DNA of 64,000 nt from Reticulitermes speratus (GCA_021186555.1 JAJKFL010000011.1:3354501-3418500); one strand, 5' to 3'. Positions 1 through 11,124 are shown, counted from the first letter of the stretch. Program-made: numbers and translations. Notes: a model not told the origin generated them from the letters alone.

Positions 1-245
1 ACTAGCTACGGGGTGGGGAGTCCGGGGTTCGTATCCTGGCAGACGCAAGAGATTTTTTTTTCCAAAAACGATCTAGAAAGGTTCTGGGGCCAACTTAGCC
101 TCTTATTCAATTTGTATCGTAAATATTTTCCAGGGAGTAAAGCGGCCGGTGCGTGAATTTGGCCACTTAACTTCATATAGTGGCAATGTTGAGAATGAAT
201 GAATCTTTACTACTGGTCCCTCTATATGCCTTCCTGGTGTGAACA
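1..245 (+). mobile_element. SINE-5 copy, 5'-truncated by window edge
   Basis: The window opens inside a tRNA-derived SINE. A B-box-like GGGGTTCGTATCCTGG lies near position 25. It is followed by a body also seen at 15790, 20957, 53765 and 56890: a 'ggcc/aaa-gtccaga' segment, then a 'ctatatgccttcctggtgtg' type tail. The A box would lie left of the window. The family assignment rests on aligning the copies by eye. Confidence 0.55.
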
Positions 246-334
246 GAGGTAACTTTAATTTTTTTACCTTTTCCTCTACAGGATTTAATTTTAAAATTTT
301 ACCCAGGTCTCTTTTGTGAGATTAAATAGAAGGA

Positions 335-348
335 TCAGTCCCACATTA
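335..348. repeat. Target-site duplication of SINE-3 (left)
   Basis: TCAGTCCCACATTA here is repeated exactly at 716-729 and brackets the SINE-3 copy. A 14-bp direct repeat is typical of LINE-mediated retrotransposition. Confidence 0.85.
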
Positions 349-715
349 TATATATATAATATAACCATGGCTCAACAGCCCTATATGGGCTCGGGCCTCC
401 TCTTTCCGAGGTTACTGGGTCGTGCGCATTCGTGGCAGTTGGTGACTGGCCAACTGGCCGCGCTGCTGTTCTATCGATCCTGATCTGGCAGGCAGTCAGG
501 AGACTTAGGTAAGAAATTGGGGTTGAATTTTGCTTAATGTTCTTTTACATGGCGTAAATCCACGACATGGGACCGATGGCTTTACTTCCCCTCTGAAGGA
601 AGTGGTGCTCCGGATTTTTATCACCCTTAAAAATCCATCGACCTCGGTCGGGATCGAACCCGCGAACCTTGGGTCCAGTGGCGAGCACGCTAACCACTAG
701 TCCACCGAGGGTGAC
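349..715 (-). mobile_element. SINE-3, full-length copy with TSD
   Basis: Reading the minus strand, a tRNA-like head (TGGACTAGTGGTTAGCGTGC for box A, GGTTCGATCCC for box B) lies at the right end. It is followed by a ~230-bp body and an AT-rich (TA)n tail at the left end. The same body occurs at 38281, 46365 and 48631. A 14-bp TSD flanks the copy. The pol III promoter boxes look intact, but the body has small deletions relative to the other copies. Confidence 0.85.
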
Positions 716-1206
716 TCAGTCCCACATTACTTATTCTTATTTCTTGTAAAGTATGCGCTTCGTGAAATGAACGTAGGCACATAAATTGTCTTATACGCCG
801 AATTTATTTTGGATATGCAAATACAGATAACTTGCGTATAAAAATAATTTAATGACACATTAATATAATTACTTTGGTTATTTATATTTTTATAAATATA
901 TTAATAAATCTTGTATCTCCTCGCCTTGACTAATATTCCAGACATTATTATGTACAAAACTATCAATTTACAGTTATGTGGGTGAGCCAGAAGTTATCCG
1001 GAAATATGCTTTTGTTTTTTTGTTGGGTATTCTGGTCATATCGGCGTACAGGAACTTGTAGCTCGGTGGACTAAGTGCTTTGGGTCATTATGTGGGTAAA
1101 TGTTGCTACCGTACATAATATAGCCGCTCAGGGTCCACGTTTGAGCCTGATACCTTGCCCTCAAAGATGAAAGAAGATATTGCATGTATTTCGAAGTATA
1201 GTAAGT
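716..1206. other. AT-rich unassigned stretch
   Basis: It begins with the right-hand TSD of the SINE-3 copy. The rest is AT-rich with no recognisable coding frame and no match to the repeat families defined elsewhere in the window. Confidence 0.5.
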
Positions 1207-1432
1207 AGTAGAAACTGCCTTCTGAAACACATGATTGAAGGAAAGTTAGAAGGAAGGATAGAAATGACGGGACGACGAGGGAGAAGACGTAAGCAGCTAC
1301 TGGATGCCCTTAAGGAAAAGAAAAGATACTGGAAATTGAAAGATGAAGCACTAGATCGCACCCTGTGGAGAACTCGCTTTGGAAGAGGCTACGGACCTGT
1401 CGTAAGACAGACTGCAGAATGAATGAAGTAAG
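1207..1432 (+). pseudogene. Non-LTR retrotransposon 3' end, family Z
   Basis: The frame reads a C-terminal reverse-transcriptase tail: NCLLKHMIEGKLEGR, then a basic GRRGRRRKQLLD segment, and FGRGYGPVVRQTAE before the stop. It matches nearly word for word the end of the longer copy at 39695-40275. Homology starts abruptly at about 1207, which is a 5' truncation. The element ends in a short GAATGAAT tail right after the stop, with almost no 3' UTR. It is a dead fragment; the clade (RTE or CR1/L2-like) cannot be settled from this part. Confidence 0.8.
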
Positions 1433-3040
1433 TTTAGGGGTTCTAACTATCCGAACATACCCTAACGGTTGTTTTGGAACATTAGTTGAGCTTTGTCTAG
1501 TATTAAGGAAAATTGCCTTTTAACCATTTTCATAGTAATGTTTTCTAATGGACTAGGCGCTGGGAAAGAGTTTGTTTGTTGGAAATTAGGTCATTAGTTT
1601 AGTACCTGCAAAGAACGAGGCTGTACCTGGACCGAGTGAGCGCAGTTGGTGTGAACAATTGTACAGCGAAAGATAGCTCAGTGCCATCTGCGTATTAGCA
1701 TTCCATGAGCTGCAACAACAGTAAAATTTATGTGAATTGTATCAACTTATAAGCTACATGAACTAGCACAAATTGCAATAAAACCTGGATCGGTTATCCA
1801 AAGACAGCAAGCGTTTGTCCTTGGTTCGAGAACGGCAAGGATATCTCAAGAAGTATTGACACTCCCCTGCATCATCCCTGAGAAAGGACCATGTGAACCG
1901 CTAGCTGCGTTTAGTAACCAAAGCAGGGAATTCAATATCTATAGGACGGTTACAGTGCGCTGTAATACTCGTCTTGGGTCTGTGGAAAAATGTTGCTACC
2001 GTACAGACTCAAACAATACATTTCGAATAATTTCTGATGCTCCTACCTGTTTATTTGAGCTTAAAACTTGGACTTCCTCCGTAAGAGAGGAAGTAATAGG
2101 AGAATAGTGGAAACTGTATGATGATAGAATTCGTAATTTTAACACTGAATCGGATATTATTACTGTGAATGAGGTTGAAGTGTGTGGAAATGTGCAAAGC
2201 AAAAAATACACACAAAATATTAGTCGGAAAACATGTAGGCAGAACAATACTTCGAATACCTAGTAGCCATGAGGATAATATTACAATAGATCTTAGAAAA
2301 ATATGTTGTGAGGATTAGTATTGAATTTGGATACCTCATAATGGCCCTTTTCATCACGACAGTGGACCTTCAGTTTCGCAAAATTGATCAATTTCATTAC
2401 CAACTTAGCGACTATCATCTTCTCAGGGACTGTAACCCGTAAGAAATTATATATTTGCCCTTGAGAATCGCTGATAAGTTAAGAAGCATCTCTCCGACAT
2501 TAAATTACGTTACGTAGCTGTAATTTTCAGATTACTTTATCAGTTACAGAGTACGGATTTAAAATTCTTTGCGGTCTCATTGCTAATGGTCTTCAAGTCC
2601 CGCCCTCAGTGTTTGTGGCTGTAAAACTAATAGCAGTGAGATAAAAATAATGGCTGTATAGAAGGTTTGATCGATGTGTTCAGATAAGAATGTTAGCTGT
2701 AACGTGGAAAGTGATTCACAATGCTTAAGACAGAGTACTTTGCAAATTACACATTCAAGGAAAGAAAAGAGAATGTAAATAGTGCTGAAACGAATTGCCT
2801 TCTACTTTCTCTAAAGCCAGTCATCTGTTTGTCACAGAATGCGTTAAAGCCACTCTGTAAAGATTTATTTGTAAAAATGGTTTAAATGTAAAAATTTTGG
2901 CACGGTTTCTCCTTTGTTAAGCCGGAAGGACGAAAGTTATTAATTTTTGTAAAGCAACGTTTGTAGGACCCCCAAAGTCTTACGCGCTCTAATTGCCCCT
3001 TGTAAGAGTGAATATAACCTGAATTATATATAAAGACTCA
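1433..3040. other. Unassigned, low-repeat stretch
   Basis: No family match is visible. An 83-codon open frame at 1856-2107 (+) has no recognisable domain and overlaps another on the opposite strand, so I do not call it a gene. The stretch may hold decayed transposon sequence. Confidence 0.4.
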
Positions 3041-3928
3041 GCTCGTACCGCGCAGTAAACATTTTTTATCAATTATAAAACCAGGCAGTTAATGCTCTAT
3101 AGGGAAATAATCGCTGTTTGTTCTGAGATCCACACAAAACACACAAATACAGTCCGTACCGCGCAGTAAACACACTCCGTCTCAGTTATACAAACCAGTC
3201 AGTTAATGTTGTACAGTGAAATAATCGCTGTTTGTTCTGAGATCCACACAAAACACACAAATACAGTCCATACCGCGCAGTAAACACACTCCGTCTCAGT
3301 TATAAAACCAGTCAGTTAATGTTGTACAGTGAAATAATCGCTGTTTGTTCTGAGATCCACACAAAACACACAAATACAGTCCGTACCGCGCAGTAAACAC
3401 ACTCCGTCTCAGTTATACAAACCAGTCAGTTAATGTTGTACAGTGAAATAATCGCTGTTTGTTCTGAGATCCACACAAAACACATAAATACAGTCCGTAC
3501 CGCGCAGTAAACACACTCCGTCTTAGTTATACAAACCAGTCAGTTAACGCTGTACAGTGAAATAATCGCTGTTTGTTCTGAGATCCACATAAAACACATA
3601 AATACAGTCCGTACCGCGCAGTAAACACACTCCGTCTCAGTTATACAAACCAGTCAGTTAACGCTGTACAGTGAAATAATCGCTGTTTGTTCTGAGATCC
3701 ACACAAAACACATAAATACAGTCCGTACCGCGCAGTAAACACACTCCGTCTCAGTTATACAAACCAGTCAGTTAACGCTGTACAGTGAAATAATCGCTGT
3801 TTGTTCTGAGATCCACACAAAACACATAAATACAGTCCGTACCGCGCAGTAAACACACTCCGTCTCAGTTATACAAACCAGACAGTTAATGCTCTATAGG
3901 GAAATAATCGCTGTTTGTTCTGAGGTCT
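3041..3928. repeat. Tandem array, 114-bp unit, about 7.8 copies
   Basis: Successive 'agtccgtaccgcgcagtaaa' starts lie at 3151, 3265, 3378, 3492, 3606, 3720 and 3834, giving a 113-114 bp period. A diverged unit lies upstream from 3041. Inner units are almost identical, which suggests recent homogenisation. The first and last units share the variant 'gctctataggg' that inner units lack, so the array probably expanded between two older flanking copies. Stops occur in the unit and no coding use is evident. Confidence 0.95.
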
Positions 3929-3997
3929 ATACCAAAAAAAGAAAATCTAAAGGCACGCTGTAGGTAGAAGGTATAATTTTGTAATGCTAAACGTGAT

Positions 3998-4104
3998 GGA
4001 ACTGAAAGAGAGAAGCACTAGATCGCTCTCTGTGGAGAACTCTTTGGAAGAGGCTATGGACCTGTCGTAAGACTGCGGAATAATGAATGAATGAATGAAT
4101 GAAA
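3998..4104 (+). pseudogene. LINE family Z, 3'-terminal fragment
   Basis: Only about 100 bp remain: the 'agaagcactagatcg' to 'ggacctgtcgtaagac' segment of family Z, with small deletions, ending in four GAAT/ATGA units at 4078-4103. It is a third copy of the element whose longer versions are at 1207 and 39695. The microsatellite-like tail confirms the 3' end. Confidence 0.75.
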
Positions 4105-4640
4105 CGGATGGTGCATAAAGTAACCATTGAGTTTTAAATGGCTGAGATGTATATTTTTATATACAGAGTGATGTAGAAGTTGCTTGGCTTTCCATTTTTG
4201 AAAACAGAAGGGCCGTGTCAGGTGACTGTGCACCACTCTGTGCATGTAGTTCTATTAATTAATTAAGATGGGAAGAAGCTCGTTTAATTATCTAGAGTAA
4301 GGAGAGATCTGTATCTTTCGTGTATGTTCGAAGTTCCATGACTGCTCCCAGATTAAAGCTGCAAGTTCTGACATGCTCTGGCAGTACAAATTTCTTTTTA
4401 TTATATCGTAAACCACATCGCTTAATGAAAGATAGCGGAGGACACGTAGTGTGTGTTTGATACCTCTTTACACTCTAAATAATTTTGCTGTGCATATTTA
4501 GCGAATAATTCTGGAAACCACGCAGAAATCTAAAGTTTCCCTTAAAATTGTCCCATCTTCACAAACGTTGAAAAAGACGAGGCAAATTTTGGTAAAAATC
4601 CCAGTATAAATTTCTTACGATTCGAAATCTGTGGTCTTCT
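4105..4640. other. Unassigned stretch
   Basis: Mixed AT-rich sequence between the LINE tail and a hammerhead-like arm. I see no coding frame, tandem repeat or matching family member. Confidence 0.4.
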
Positions 4641-4649
4641 GGGTTATTA

Positions 4650-4740
4650 CACGGCGTCGTGTGGTAATTATTTACTGACGTTTCGGGACAACGTATCGGA
4701 CCCATCCTCACGGGTCAAGATTCCGAATAGGAAATCAAGG
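4650..4740 (-). ncRNA. Hammerhead-like arm, ACGT subtype, degenerate core
   Basis: On the minus strand the core reads CGTGAGGA, then TGGG, a loop, CCC, and GAAACGTC. This is the hammerhead layout, but the C of CTGANGA is changed to G, which should break the essential C3-G8 pair. The flank 'tctgggttattacacggc' resembles the arm of the fold-back element at 54841-55672. It is probably a fossil copy with one arm surviving. Confidence 0.5.
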
Positions 4741-5111
4741 TTCTTAAGACTCTCCTTTCAGCCGTTCATGCAGGCAGACGGACAGACGCAGCGATTTTGA
4801 TAGTCGATCCACACAGTTGCAAAAAAAAACTTTAAAACTGCAGAGAAGAACATCAAAGAATAAAGTTGTGTCTCTGCTGTTGCATAAAATTATCGGGGCG
4901 TGAAAATATAGTAAAGTCTCAGTTACTGCAACCCATTGATGGAGACTGAGAGGAATGGCGACCATCAAGCTGACAGCTACCGTGCAACTGGATAAATTGT
5001 TTGGATGGAAAGTGGGTTGAACTCATTGGTGAAAGAATGTTGTCTCTAGGTGTAATGAGAACACACATGTAGAACATTCCAGCAGCGGGGTCACGGATTC
5101 ATAACCCGGTG

Positions 5112-5342
5112 GAGGTATGTATAGCAGCATTACATCCACAAAGTCCCCGTCATTTTGCATGACAACCTTCAGCCGAGTCTCACAAACCTTACGGACCTCC
5201 TACTTCGGTTACAGGACAGCTGCTACGTAAGCAGACCAATACTGTCACCTCCACTGCTCTGATTGCAGATTGTTCTGATTGGCTAACGTTATTTGCGTTT
5301 GAAGCTGGAGACTTTGCGGAATTACCCCTTCTATACTGTACT
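5112..5342. repeat. Dispersed repeat G (copy 1 of 2)
   Basis: The segment 'tagcag.attacatccacaaagtccccgtcattttg' through 'gaagctggagactttg.ggaatta' recurs at 44851-45118 in the same order with many substitutions. In the second copy the minus strand is open and includes VVQNDGDFVDVTLL. That resembles a conserved tail, possibly of a transposase, but I do not recognise the family. Confidence 0.7.
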
Positions 5343-5417
5343 CTCCTCTTCTGGCACCAGCTGAAAGACTATGGCCAAAGGCCACTCTGCCGCTTGGAAT
5401 TACAGTAGTTATGATTG

Positions 5418-5655
5418 GCCGTGCCATGGATCAGCCGGTAAGTCGCCGGTCTGTCACGCCGGGAGTCGGGGTTCAATCCCAGGCCAGCCCATATGAGATC
5501 TTTGGTGGAAGAAGTGGCACTGGGAGGAGTTTTCTTCTAGTACTTCGGTCCCCCCCCCCCCACCTCAACATTATACCATAAATGTTTCAGAGTCCTTCTG
5601 CTACCGACGCTATTTAAACATAGCAGTGTCGTTAAATAAAGCTCACTTTAAAAAT
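5418..5655 (+). mobile_element. SINE-4 copy, diverged
   Basis: The head 'gccgtgccatggatcagccgg' and B box GGGTTCAATCCCAGG match the SINE-4 pair at 14457 and 14762. The body has 'atatgagatctttggtgga' and 'gtggcactggga' in the same order. An inserted poly-C run lies at 5550-5563. The end 'acgctatttaaacatagcag...gttaaataaag' suggests an older subfamily. Confidence 0.7.
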
Positions 5656-5805
5656 TATTAAATATGATGCATGCAGCCGGTCCTGAATTTACTTAAAATG
5701 CGGTACCGATTTTTAGATTTGATTAATCCTATAAAATGGGGGTTAATCCCGAAGAAAATGTGTGGTTAAAACAGTATTTTGATGGAATTCATCGCTTTCT
5801 GCTGT

Positions 5806-6385
5806 GACAAATTAGTAGTAATTTGTTTATTGCCGTTGAGCACAAACATTTTATTAAATCAAACACTGCATGCTACATGTTTCGGTCGTCATCAGCCATC
5901 TTCAAGCATTAAAGAACATAATTTAACCTCAAGTGCGTTAACCTTTGAATACTAAAATCACATTATCTGTCACAGACACGACTTAAACTTATCGGTTTTG
6001 CTGATAACTTACGCGCATAAGCAATTATAAATACACCAGGAAAGCTACATGTTCAAAGAAGTCCAACAAAACACAGTCTGAGTGAAAAAAGTTTAAAAAG
6101 TTTTAACAACCCTAGAAACAACACGCCATGGTTACAATAACAAAAAAAAAAAAGATACGTAAGGAATTTAACCTCCTTAATAATCCTATCTTATGTCAAC
6201 TGCAAAATTTGTGAGGCGTCGCAAATTTCGAAATACTTCTATCACATGTCCAATTGAATTTTGAATTATTTACTTTAAAGCCTGAAAATCATCGCGGACG
6301 ACTGAAACATGTAGCACGAATTGCTGGATTTAATAAATTTGTTGTGTCTTGAGGGCAATAAATTAACGACTACTAAGGAAATTCG
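5806..6385. mobile_element. Fold-back element with hammerhead-like arms, about 570 bp
   Basis: The left arm 5806-5895 ('ttagtagtaatttgtttattgcc' onward to 'gctacatgtttcggtcgtc') is repeated in inverted orientation at 6298-6382. Each arm carries GAAACATGTAGC. The minus-strand core of the left arm is degenerate (CTTGAAGA before the hairpin). The 400-bp interior is AT-rich and non-coding. I infer a non-autonomous element related to the better-preserved copies at 31182, 32452 and 41550. Confidence 0.7.
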
Positions 6386-7164
6386 TAAGATATTTTTAAA
6401 GGTGAATAGTTGAAGAAATGGGTTAACAGAATTGACCTTACCATTATACGTTCATTTTATGGACAGTGTGAGAAGAATTGTAATGAAGCGATGAAATTAA
6501 ATCCGATCAGATATGCCAGGAGAAAAGCAGATGCATAGCTGGGGTGTGTCATTTGAACAGAATGGGGTCATTATTTCAATACATGTAACGACCATCGCTG
6601 TTGTTTTCATCAAATTCAGTCTCGGATTGCATTACGCGTGTTGTAATACAACTCGGTACAAAGAGCATGTCAGTACAGCCAGTGACCGAAAGATGCAGTA
6701 CACGGTTAGGCATTCTTGTTTCGTGTAAGGTAACGTGCATGGTGCAAGTCTACACCCATAGGTCGGTAGTCCTGCTTGACGTTTTTATGGCATACTTTCG
6801 GCGTTGCAGTCAAGCGACAGGATCTTGTCTTAAACACACAACGAGCATGGCCTTGTATTTTCTTAACGGGCATTCTCACTACTCGTTCTTACGCTCGGGT
6901 TCGTGCTTCGATTTATATGCCGCCATAAGTGTGGACGGTTTCGCGAGCCCGATCCCACGCGGCGTTATCAACAGGAGTTCTGGGCTCCAGGGCTCGGCAC
7001 AAAGAGTTGCTTCATATAGAGGCTCGTGAAGGCGCACTGCAGTGTGGACGGTCTTTCATTTGGTGCTTGGTGCTCATGTCGTTTGGATGTTTGTTTTGCC
7101 TGTGCTCAGGGAAGTACAGTTTGTGTGTGTGTGTGTTTGGGGGGGCTGATAGATCAATCTTAAA
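6386..7164. other. Unassigned stretch with overlapping ORFs
   Basis: Open frames of 142 codons (6601-7029) and 103 codons (6929-7240), both plus strand, overlap in different frames. This segment is less AT-rich than its surroundings. No domain, signal peptide or repeat is recognisable. It could be the 5' part of an old retroelement. I do not call a gene. Confidence 0.3.
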
Positions 7165-7362
7165 CCATGGGCGTCAAACTTTTTATGGCATAGGGCCACA
7201 CCAGTTGTCGTGGGCTGGTTCGAGGGACCCAAGTGGATAAATAACAATAAATGTTAAACCTATCCGCCTAAATTATTATGTGATTTCTATAGTAAATGCA
7301 TAATTTAAAAGTGTGGTCGCGGGCCTCATATTACAAACTTGAGGGCCGCGGGTTGGATACCA
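7165..7362. mobile_element. hAT-like MITE
   Basis: The left end has CATGGGCGTCAAACTTTTTA followed by 'atagggccacacc'. The right end has 'gggcctcatatt' and 'gagggccgcgggttggat'. The paired 'CAAACTTTTT ... GGGCC' and 'GGGCCGCGGGTT' layout is typical of Charlie-type hAT non-autonomous elements. The terminal repeats are imperfect and I could not define a clean 8-bp TSD, so the boundaries are approximate. Confidence 0.45.
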
Positions 7363-7424
7363 TGTCTTGAATTTTTTCTACGAGTGCAAGGAGCACGAAG
7401 TTCTATAGGATACCAACCAACTGA

Positions 7425-7835
7425 TGGAGCACAATCCTTCAAAATCTGCCGGTTCCTAATCTAGTCACGAAATTTTCTGCGTTTTATGAAACATGGAGTT
7501 TCATGACCGCGTTTACAAGAGCCAGCCGCTTGTCCCTATCAAAACCAGATTAATCCAGTCCATGCGGTCCAATGCTACACCTTCAAAATCCATTTAAATA
7601 TTTTCCCATCTGCGCTTAGGTCTTCCAAGTTGATCTTTCCCTTAGGTTTTCCTACCAGAACACTGTATGCATATCTCTTTTCATTCATAAGTACGACATG
7701 GCTCCCCATATCATCGTCCTTGATCTAACCATCCCAATAATATTTAATGAGGAATACAACCATAAGGCTCCTCATTGTGTATTTCTTTCCAGTTTCCTCT
7801 TTCGTCCTCCGTCTTAGGCCCAAATATCTTCCACA
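7425..7835 (-). pseudogene. LINE family X, 3' end fragment
   Basis: On the minus strand this matches the segment at 57776-58275: the 'ctccattagttggt' side at the 3' end and, upstream, a diverged reading of the 'GRPRHRWE ... DWIDQI' region. Stops and frameshifts are frequent, so it is an old copy. Related fragments lie at 32160-33000 and 37786-37900. The family is placed as non-LTR because the best copy keeps the VLFGCETWSL motif. Confidence 0.65.
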
Positions 7836-9085
7836 GCACATTTCGTCAATTCCTCCAGGCAAATTTCAATAGAGTACCTCGACTAGAGCGAAAACCCTCT
7901 TTACAAATCCTCCCTTGTCATCAGTCATCGTACCATTCGACATTATAGAGTTTCAGATATGACAGCGCCCGTAAAAGAAGCCAAAAAAATGCAGCTAATT
8001 CCTACCGTTATCACCAGGACGTCTCTCTTTTCATGTCCCTGAGCACGGCAGCTGTCACGGGATGTCCGGCAGATACAAGCTTCCTATGCGATAAAGCTGC
8101 CGTTCTCGGTGACACGATAAAAGGGACACACTAATTTATCCCATTATCGGAGTCTATGAGCCGCGCCACAGCTCAGGTAGTTAGTACGTCTTCTTACCTC
8201 TGATTTCGATCGGTGTGGGATTTTTGACAGAGTGACACTGGGAAAAGTTTTTTTTTGTGCAAAATTCGGTTTTCCATATCAGTGTTCCATTTTCTTGCTT
8301 CTAACAAGCAGGGGATAGACAGTGAACAGATTAGAGGCTGTAGTTATAAGAAGCAGAGTGTTACGTCTCCACTAGAATTAACAAATGGCAGAAGTCAACG
8401 GAGTGTAAATGGAAATGCCAAAGAATTTCTACTATTGCCGTTAAAGTGGTAAAAATGGCAGACGTAGTTACAATCGTATCATACTTTGAGGTATACGTTA
8501 CGGATACACATAACGGATGTTTTTGTCGATATCCATTTATTTTCCTTGGTTGTCACACGTGTAGCAGTGGAAAATTATTCCGAAGTTTTGGAGGCACGCA
8601 CTTCTAATCCGAAGATGGAGGAGTTTCCGAAACTTCTGGAAACTACCGTTGTATGGAGTTACCAACAAATGTAAATTCTCGAACGTATTATCATTTGTTA
8701 AAACCTAATTATTGTAGAGAGATAAAATGTAGCTCTAAATTGAAAACAGTTAAGTCGAAGTTCCAAAAGCCTAAATGATTTTGTATGCGATATTCCATTT
8801 GAGGCACGCCTAAGTGTTAGGGTCTTCCTTCTTCAGAGCGACGGTAACAAGAGAGGTTTGTTGCTTAGCGGTTGCGAAATCGGAAAAATCCATCGGTCAG
8901 TCGTGGATCAAAGATCATGTAATTCGAAGTTGATCGTAACAGACTATCCACATGCTGGCGCCAAGCCTCGCTAGGTTCTCTGCTGAAGACAACATTACGT
9001 CACTGTTCGCTGTACAGAGTAAATTTATGAAGTGGATATCAGTGACAAACACAATGTCAAGTGAAGTAATTCTGATTTCAGTACA
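7836..9085. other. Unassigned stretch
   Basis: There are short open frames at 8255-8452 and 8486-8674 (+) without recognisable motifs. No family match was found by eye. Confidence 0.35.
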
Positions 9086-9087
9086 GA

Positions 9088-9405
9088 TTTATTTCTTTTT
9101 TTCCTTACTTTCTTAGCACTTTGCTTTCATTCTTCTCCTCTCCTTCAATTTTTCCTTTCTTTTGTGCTTTACGTAACATATTTCTTTACTCGTTTCATTT
9201 GTTCTTTGTTCCAGATTTTTCTGTTTCATCTCTCTCTTCTTTATTTTTATTCTCCTTTTCCTTCATTCATTCTTCCTTTCTCTTTTCTTTCTTTCTTCTT
9301 TTCTTTAAACATTGTTTCTCTTTTCCCTGTCTTATTTTCTTATATTCTCTACTTCCGTTATTTCTCTCTTTTCTTCTTTCTTGTTAATTCTTTCTTAGAA
9401 CAATA
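9088..9405. repeat. Pyrimidine-rich tract, about 300 bp
   Basis: The plus strand is dominated by C/T runs (tttctt, cttcc, ttcattc). This keeps two frames open, coding mostly F, S and L, which is a composition artefact and not a protein. Interrupted homopyrimidine tracts of this kind can form triplex or H-DNA in vitro. Confidence 0.85.
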
Positions 9406-9542
9406 ATTGCTTTCAGCATTTCATGTTAAAGCAAACTGAACACTTCTGAACATTGAACTGAGCCACACATTTATTGCTCCATAAAAGACAAAAGAAATTA
9501 AACAACTTCACACCCATTTGAAGTCTATTATTCTAAGTAAGT

Positions 9543-9848
9543 GGGGCACGCGGTGGCGCAGTTGGTTGAGGCACTGCGCTACAAACCGGAACGTCGCGGG
9601 TTCGATTCCCGATGGTGTCACTGGAATTTTTCATTGACATAATCGTTTCGGTCGCACTTTGTCCCTGGGTCGACTCAGTCCTCTAACAGAAATGAGTACC
9701 AGGAATCTTTCCTGGGGGGTAAAGGCGGCCGGTGCGTAGGGCTGACAACCTTACCACCTTCATGTGCCGATTGTCTACAAATCTGGGAGCCTCGAACCTC
9801 CTGGAGCCCTAAGGGCCTGTCCAGGCCTGTAATGGGATTGCTGTACCT
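9543..9848 (+). mobile_element. SINE-1, full-length with 15-bp TSD
   Basis: The tRNA-like head contains GTGGCGCAGTTGGTTGAGGC (box A) and GGGTTCGATTCCCGATGG (box B). A ~230-bp body ends in 'gtaatgggattgctgtacc'. TTATTCTAAGTAAGT occurs at 9528-9542 and again exactly at 9849-9863, a clean target-site duplication. The intact boxes and perfect TSD make this a fairly young insertion. Sister copies lie at 15249 and 28683. Confidence 0.92.
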
Positions 9849-9863
9849 TTATTCTAAGTAAGT

Positions 9864-10455
9864 ATCTAAGTAAGGGCAATAATATGCTGTTACATTTAAT
9901 GAGCAGTTTAATGATAATTGAAAAAAGGAAAAACATATTATTTTAAAAAAATTACTTTTTCCGTCCGAAGTACGCTATGAATTGCTTTCACTGCTAATTA
10001 GGTTACTAAAGAAAATAACCACATTTAAGACCCGCCATTAGAAAACAAAAAAGCAGCTCTCGATACGAATGTTCCACCTTTGTGTAAGTTACATAAGAAG
10101 ACATGTTGCATTCTTAAGGCCGGACAGACAGACAGACAGACAGTGGAACTGCAGCGTGCTTAATACAGTGCAGAGTGTTTAATAATGCTTCTGGTTGCCG
10201 GGTTAATCAAACTGAAGAAGTCTGACGAGTTTCTAAGGTCGTTGAAACCCGAACCTTCTAATTATTTTGTTGACATGCTCTAATATTCGTGACGTTGCCC
10301 ATTATTAATGACAATAATTCTCATTGTGCATGCTAGAACCCCGTTTAAAATAACAGTTCGTTAGCTAGCGGCTTGCGGATGCAGAAGGGATTAAGATTGA
10401 CTTACTGCAGCTTGTCAAGCCACACCTGGCCATATGCAGCAGCTTTTCGGTACCG
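9864..10455. other. Unassigned stretch with (GACA)n
   Basis: It contains a short (GACA)n microsatellite at 10122-10142. A CTGACGAG...GAAAC string at 10221-10248 resembles a hammerhead core but lacks a pairing stem II. Confidence 0.5.
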
Positions 10456-10458
10456 TAA

Positions 10459-11124
10459 GGTGGGGCGCCGACATGCAATTTTTAGTTGCGCAACGGTTTG
10501 ATTGCATGAATAACAACCGAAGAGTTAAATGGGACTCCGCCGACTTGCAACCGTTTAGTCTGCCAACTGTTTAGTTTGTAATTTTCCACAAACCAACAGC
10601 AATCTTGATGAGCATGTTCTGTAAACAACAGGATCCAATGGACGTCCGCTCACATGCAACCAAACAGTCTCTTCTTATAACTGAAGCAAGCAACATGTCT
10701 TTGCTCTTAGAACGAAGCCTTTTCTGAAGATTAGCCTGTCTCATTTGTGTTTGTATGTTATTGAGTCCACAGTTAGAAGTTCGTCAAAACTGTTCACATC
10801 ATACGATAATAATGTTAAAAATTATATTATCGATGTGTCCCTTAAATTTTCATAAATTTTATGAAACTGTCCTTTTAACAAGCGTTGAGTTGTTAGTGGA
10901 TGCACCCAAAATCGTCTTTTATTCTTCAGTTTTCTTCTCCTCAAAATTCGAGGGCACAGATACAAGCCACCTCCACGAAGTCCATGTTGGAACTTAATCG
11001 GAATCTATCGCATGTGTGCGGCTACGTCAGTCGGCCGATCGTTTGATTGTATATGTGAGCGGGGCACGGCGTCTCGGAATCAAACGATTGCTAGAACTGA
11101 AAAATTGCATGTCGGCGCTCCACC
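10459..11124. mobile_element. Harbinger-like non-autonomous element, 666 bp
   Basis: The ends are inverted copies of GGTGG(G/A)GCGCCGACATGC, continuing into AATTTTT. TAA flanks both sides (10456-10458 and 11125-11127). A 3-bp TWA duplication is the PIF/Harbinger signature. The interior carries no transposase. Short frames at 10755-10997 and 11012-11215 (+) have no DDE motif. The assignment to Harbinger is inferred from the TSD and the terminal repeats only. Confidence 0.65.

Noticed and set aside
6601..7029. 142-codon protein-coding gene
   Set aside because: No domain, no splice or promoter context, overlapping frames of similar size, and it ends near a hAT-like MITE.
9121..9406. Membrane protein (F/S/L-rich ORFs)
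   Set aside because: The frames come from a pyrimidine-rich low-complexity tract; two frames are open with the same composition.
9543..9620. Genuine tRNA gene (box A and box B present)
   Set aside because: The same head followed by the same non-tRNA body occurs at 15249 and 28683, and the copies are flanked by TSDs. It is a SINE head. The same reasoning applies to the other tRNA-like heads.
10221..10248. Hammerhead candidate CTGACGAG...GAAAC
   Set aside because: The 15 bases between core strings do not form a stem II, and the palindromic ACATGT or ACGT helix III is missing.
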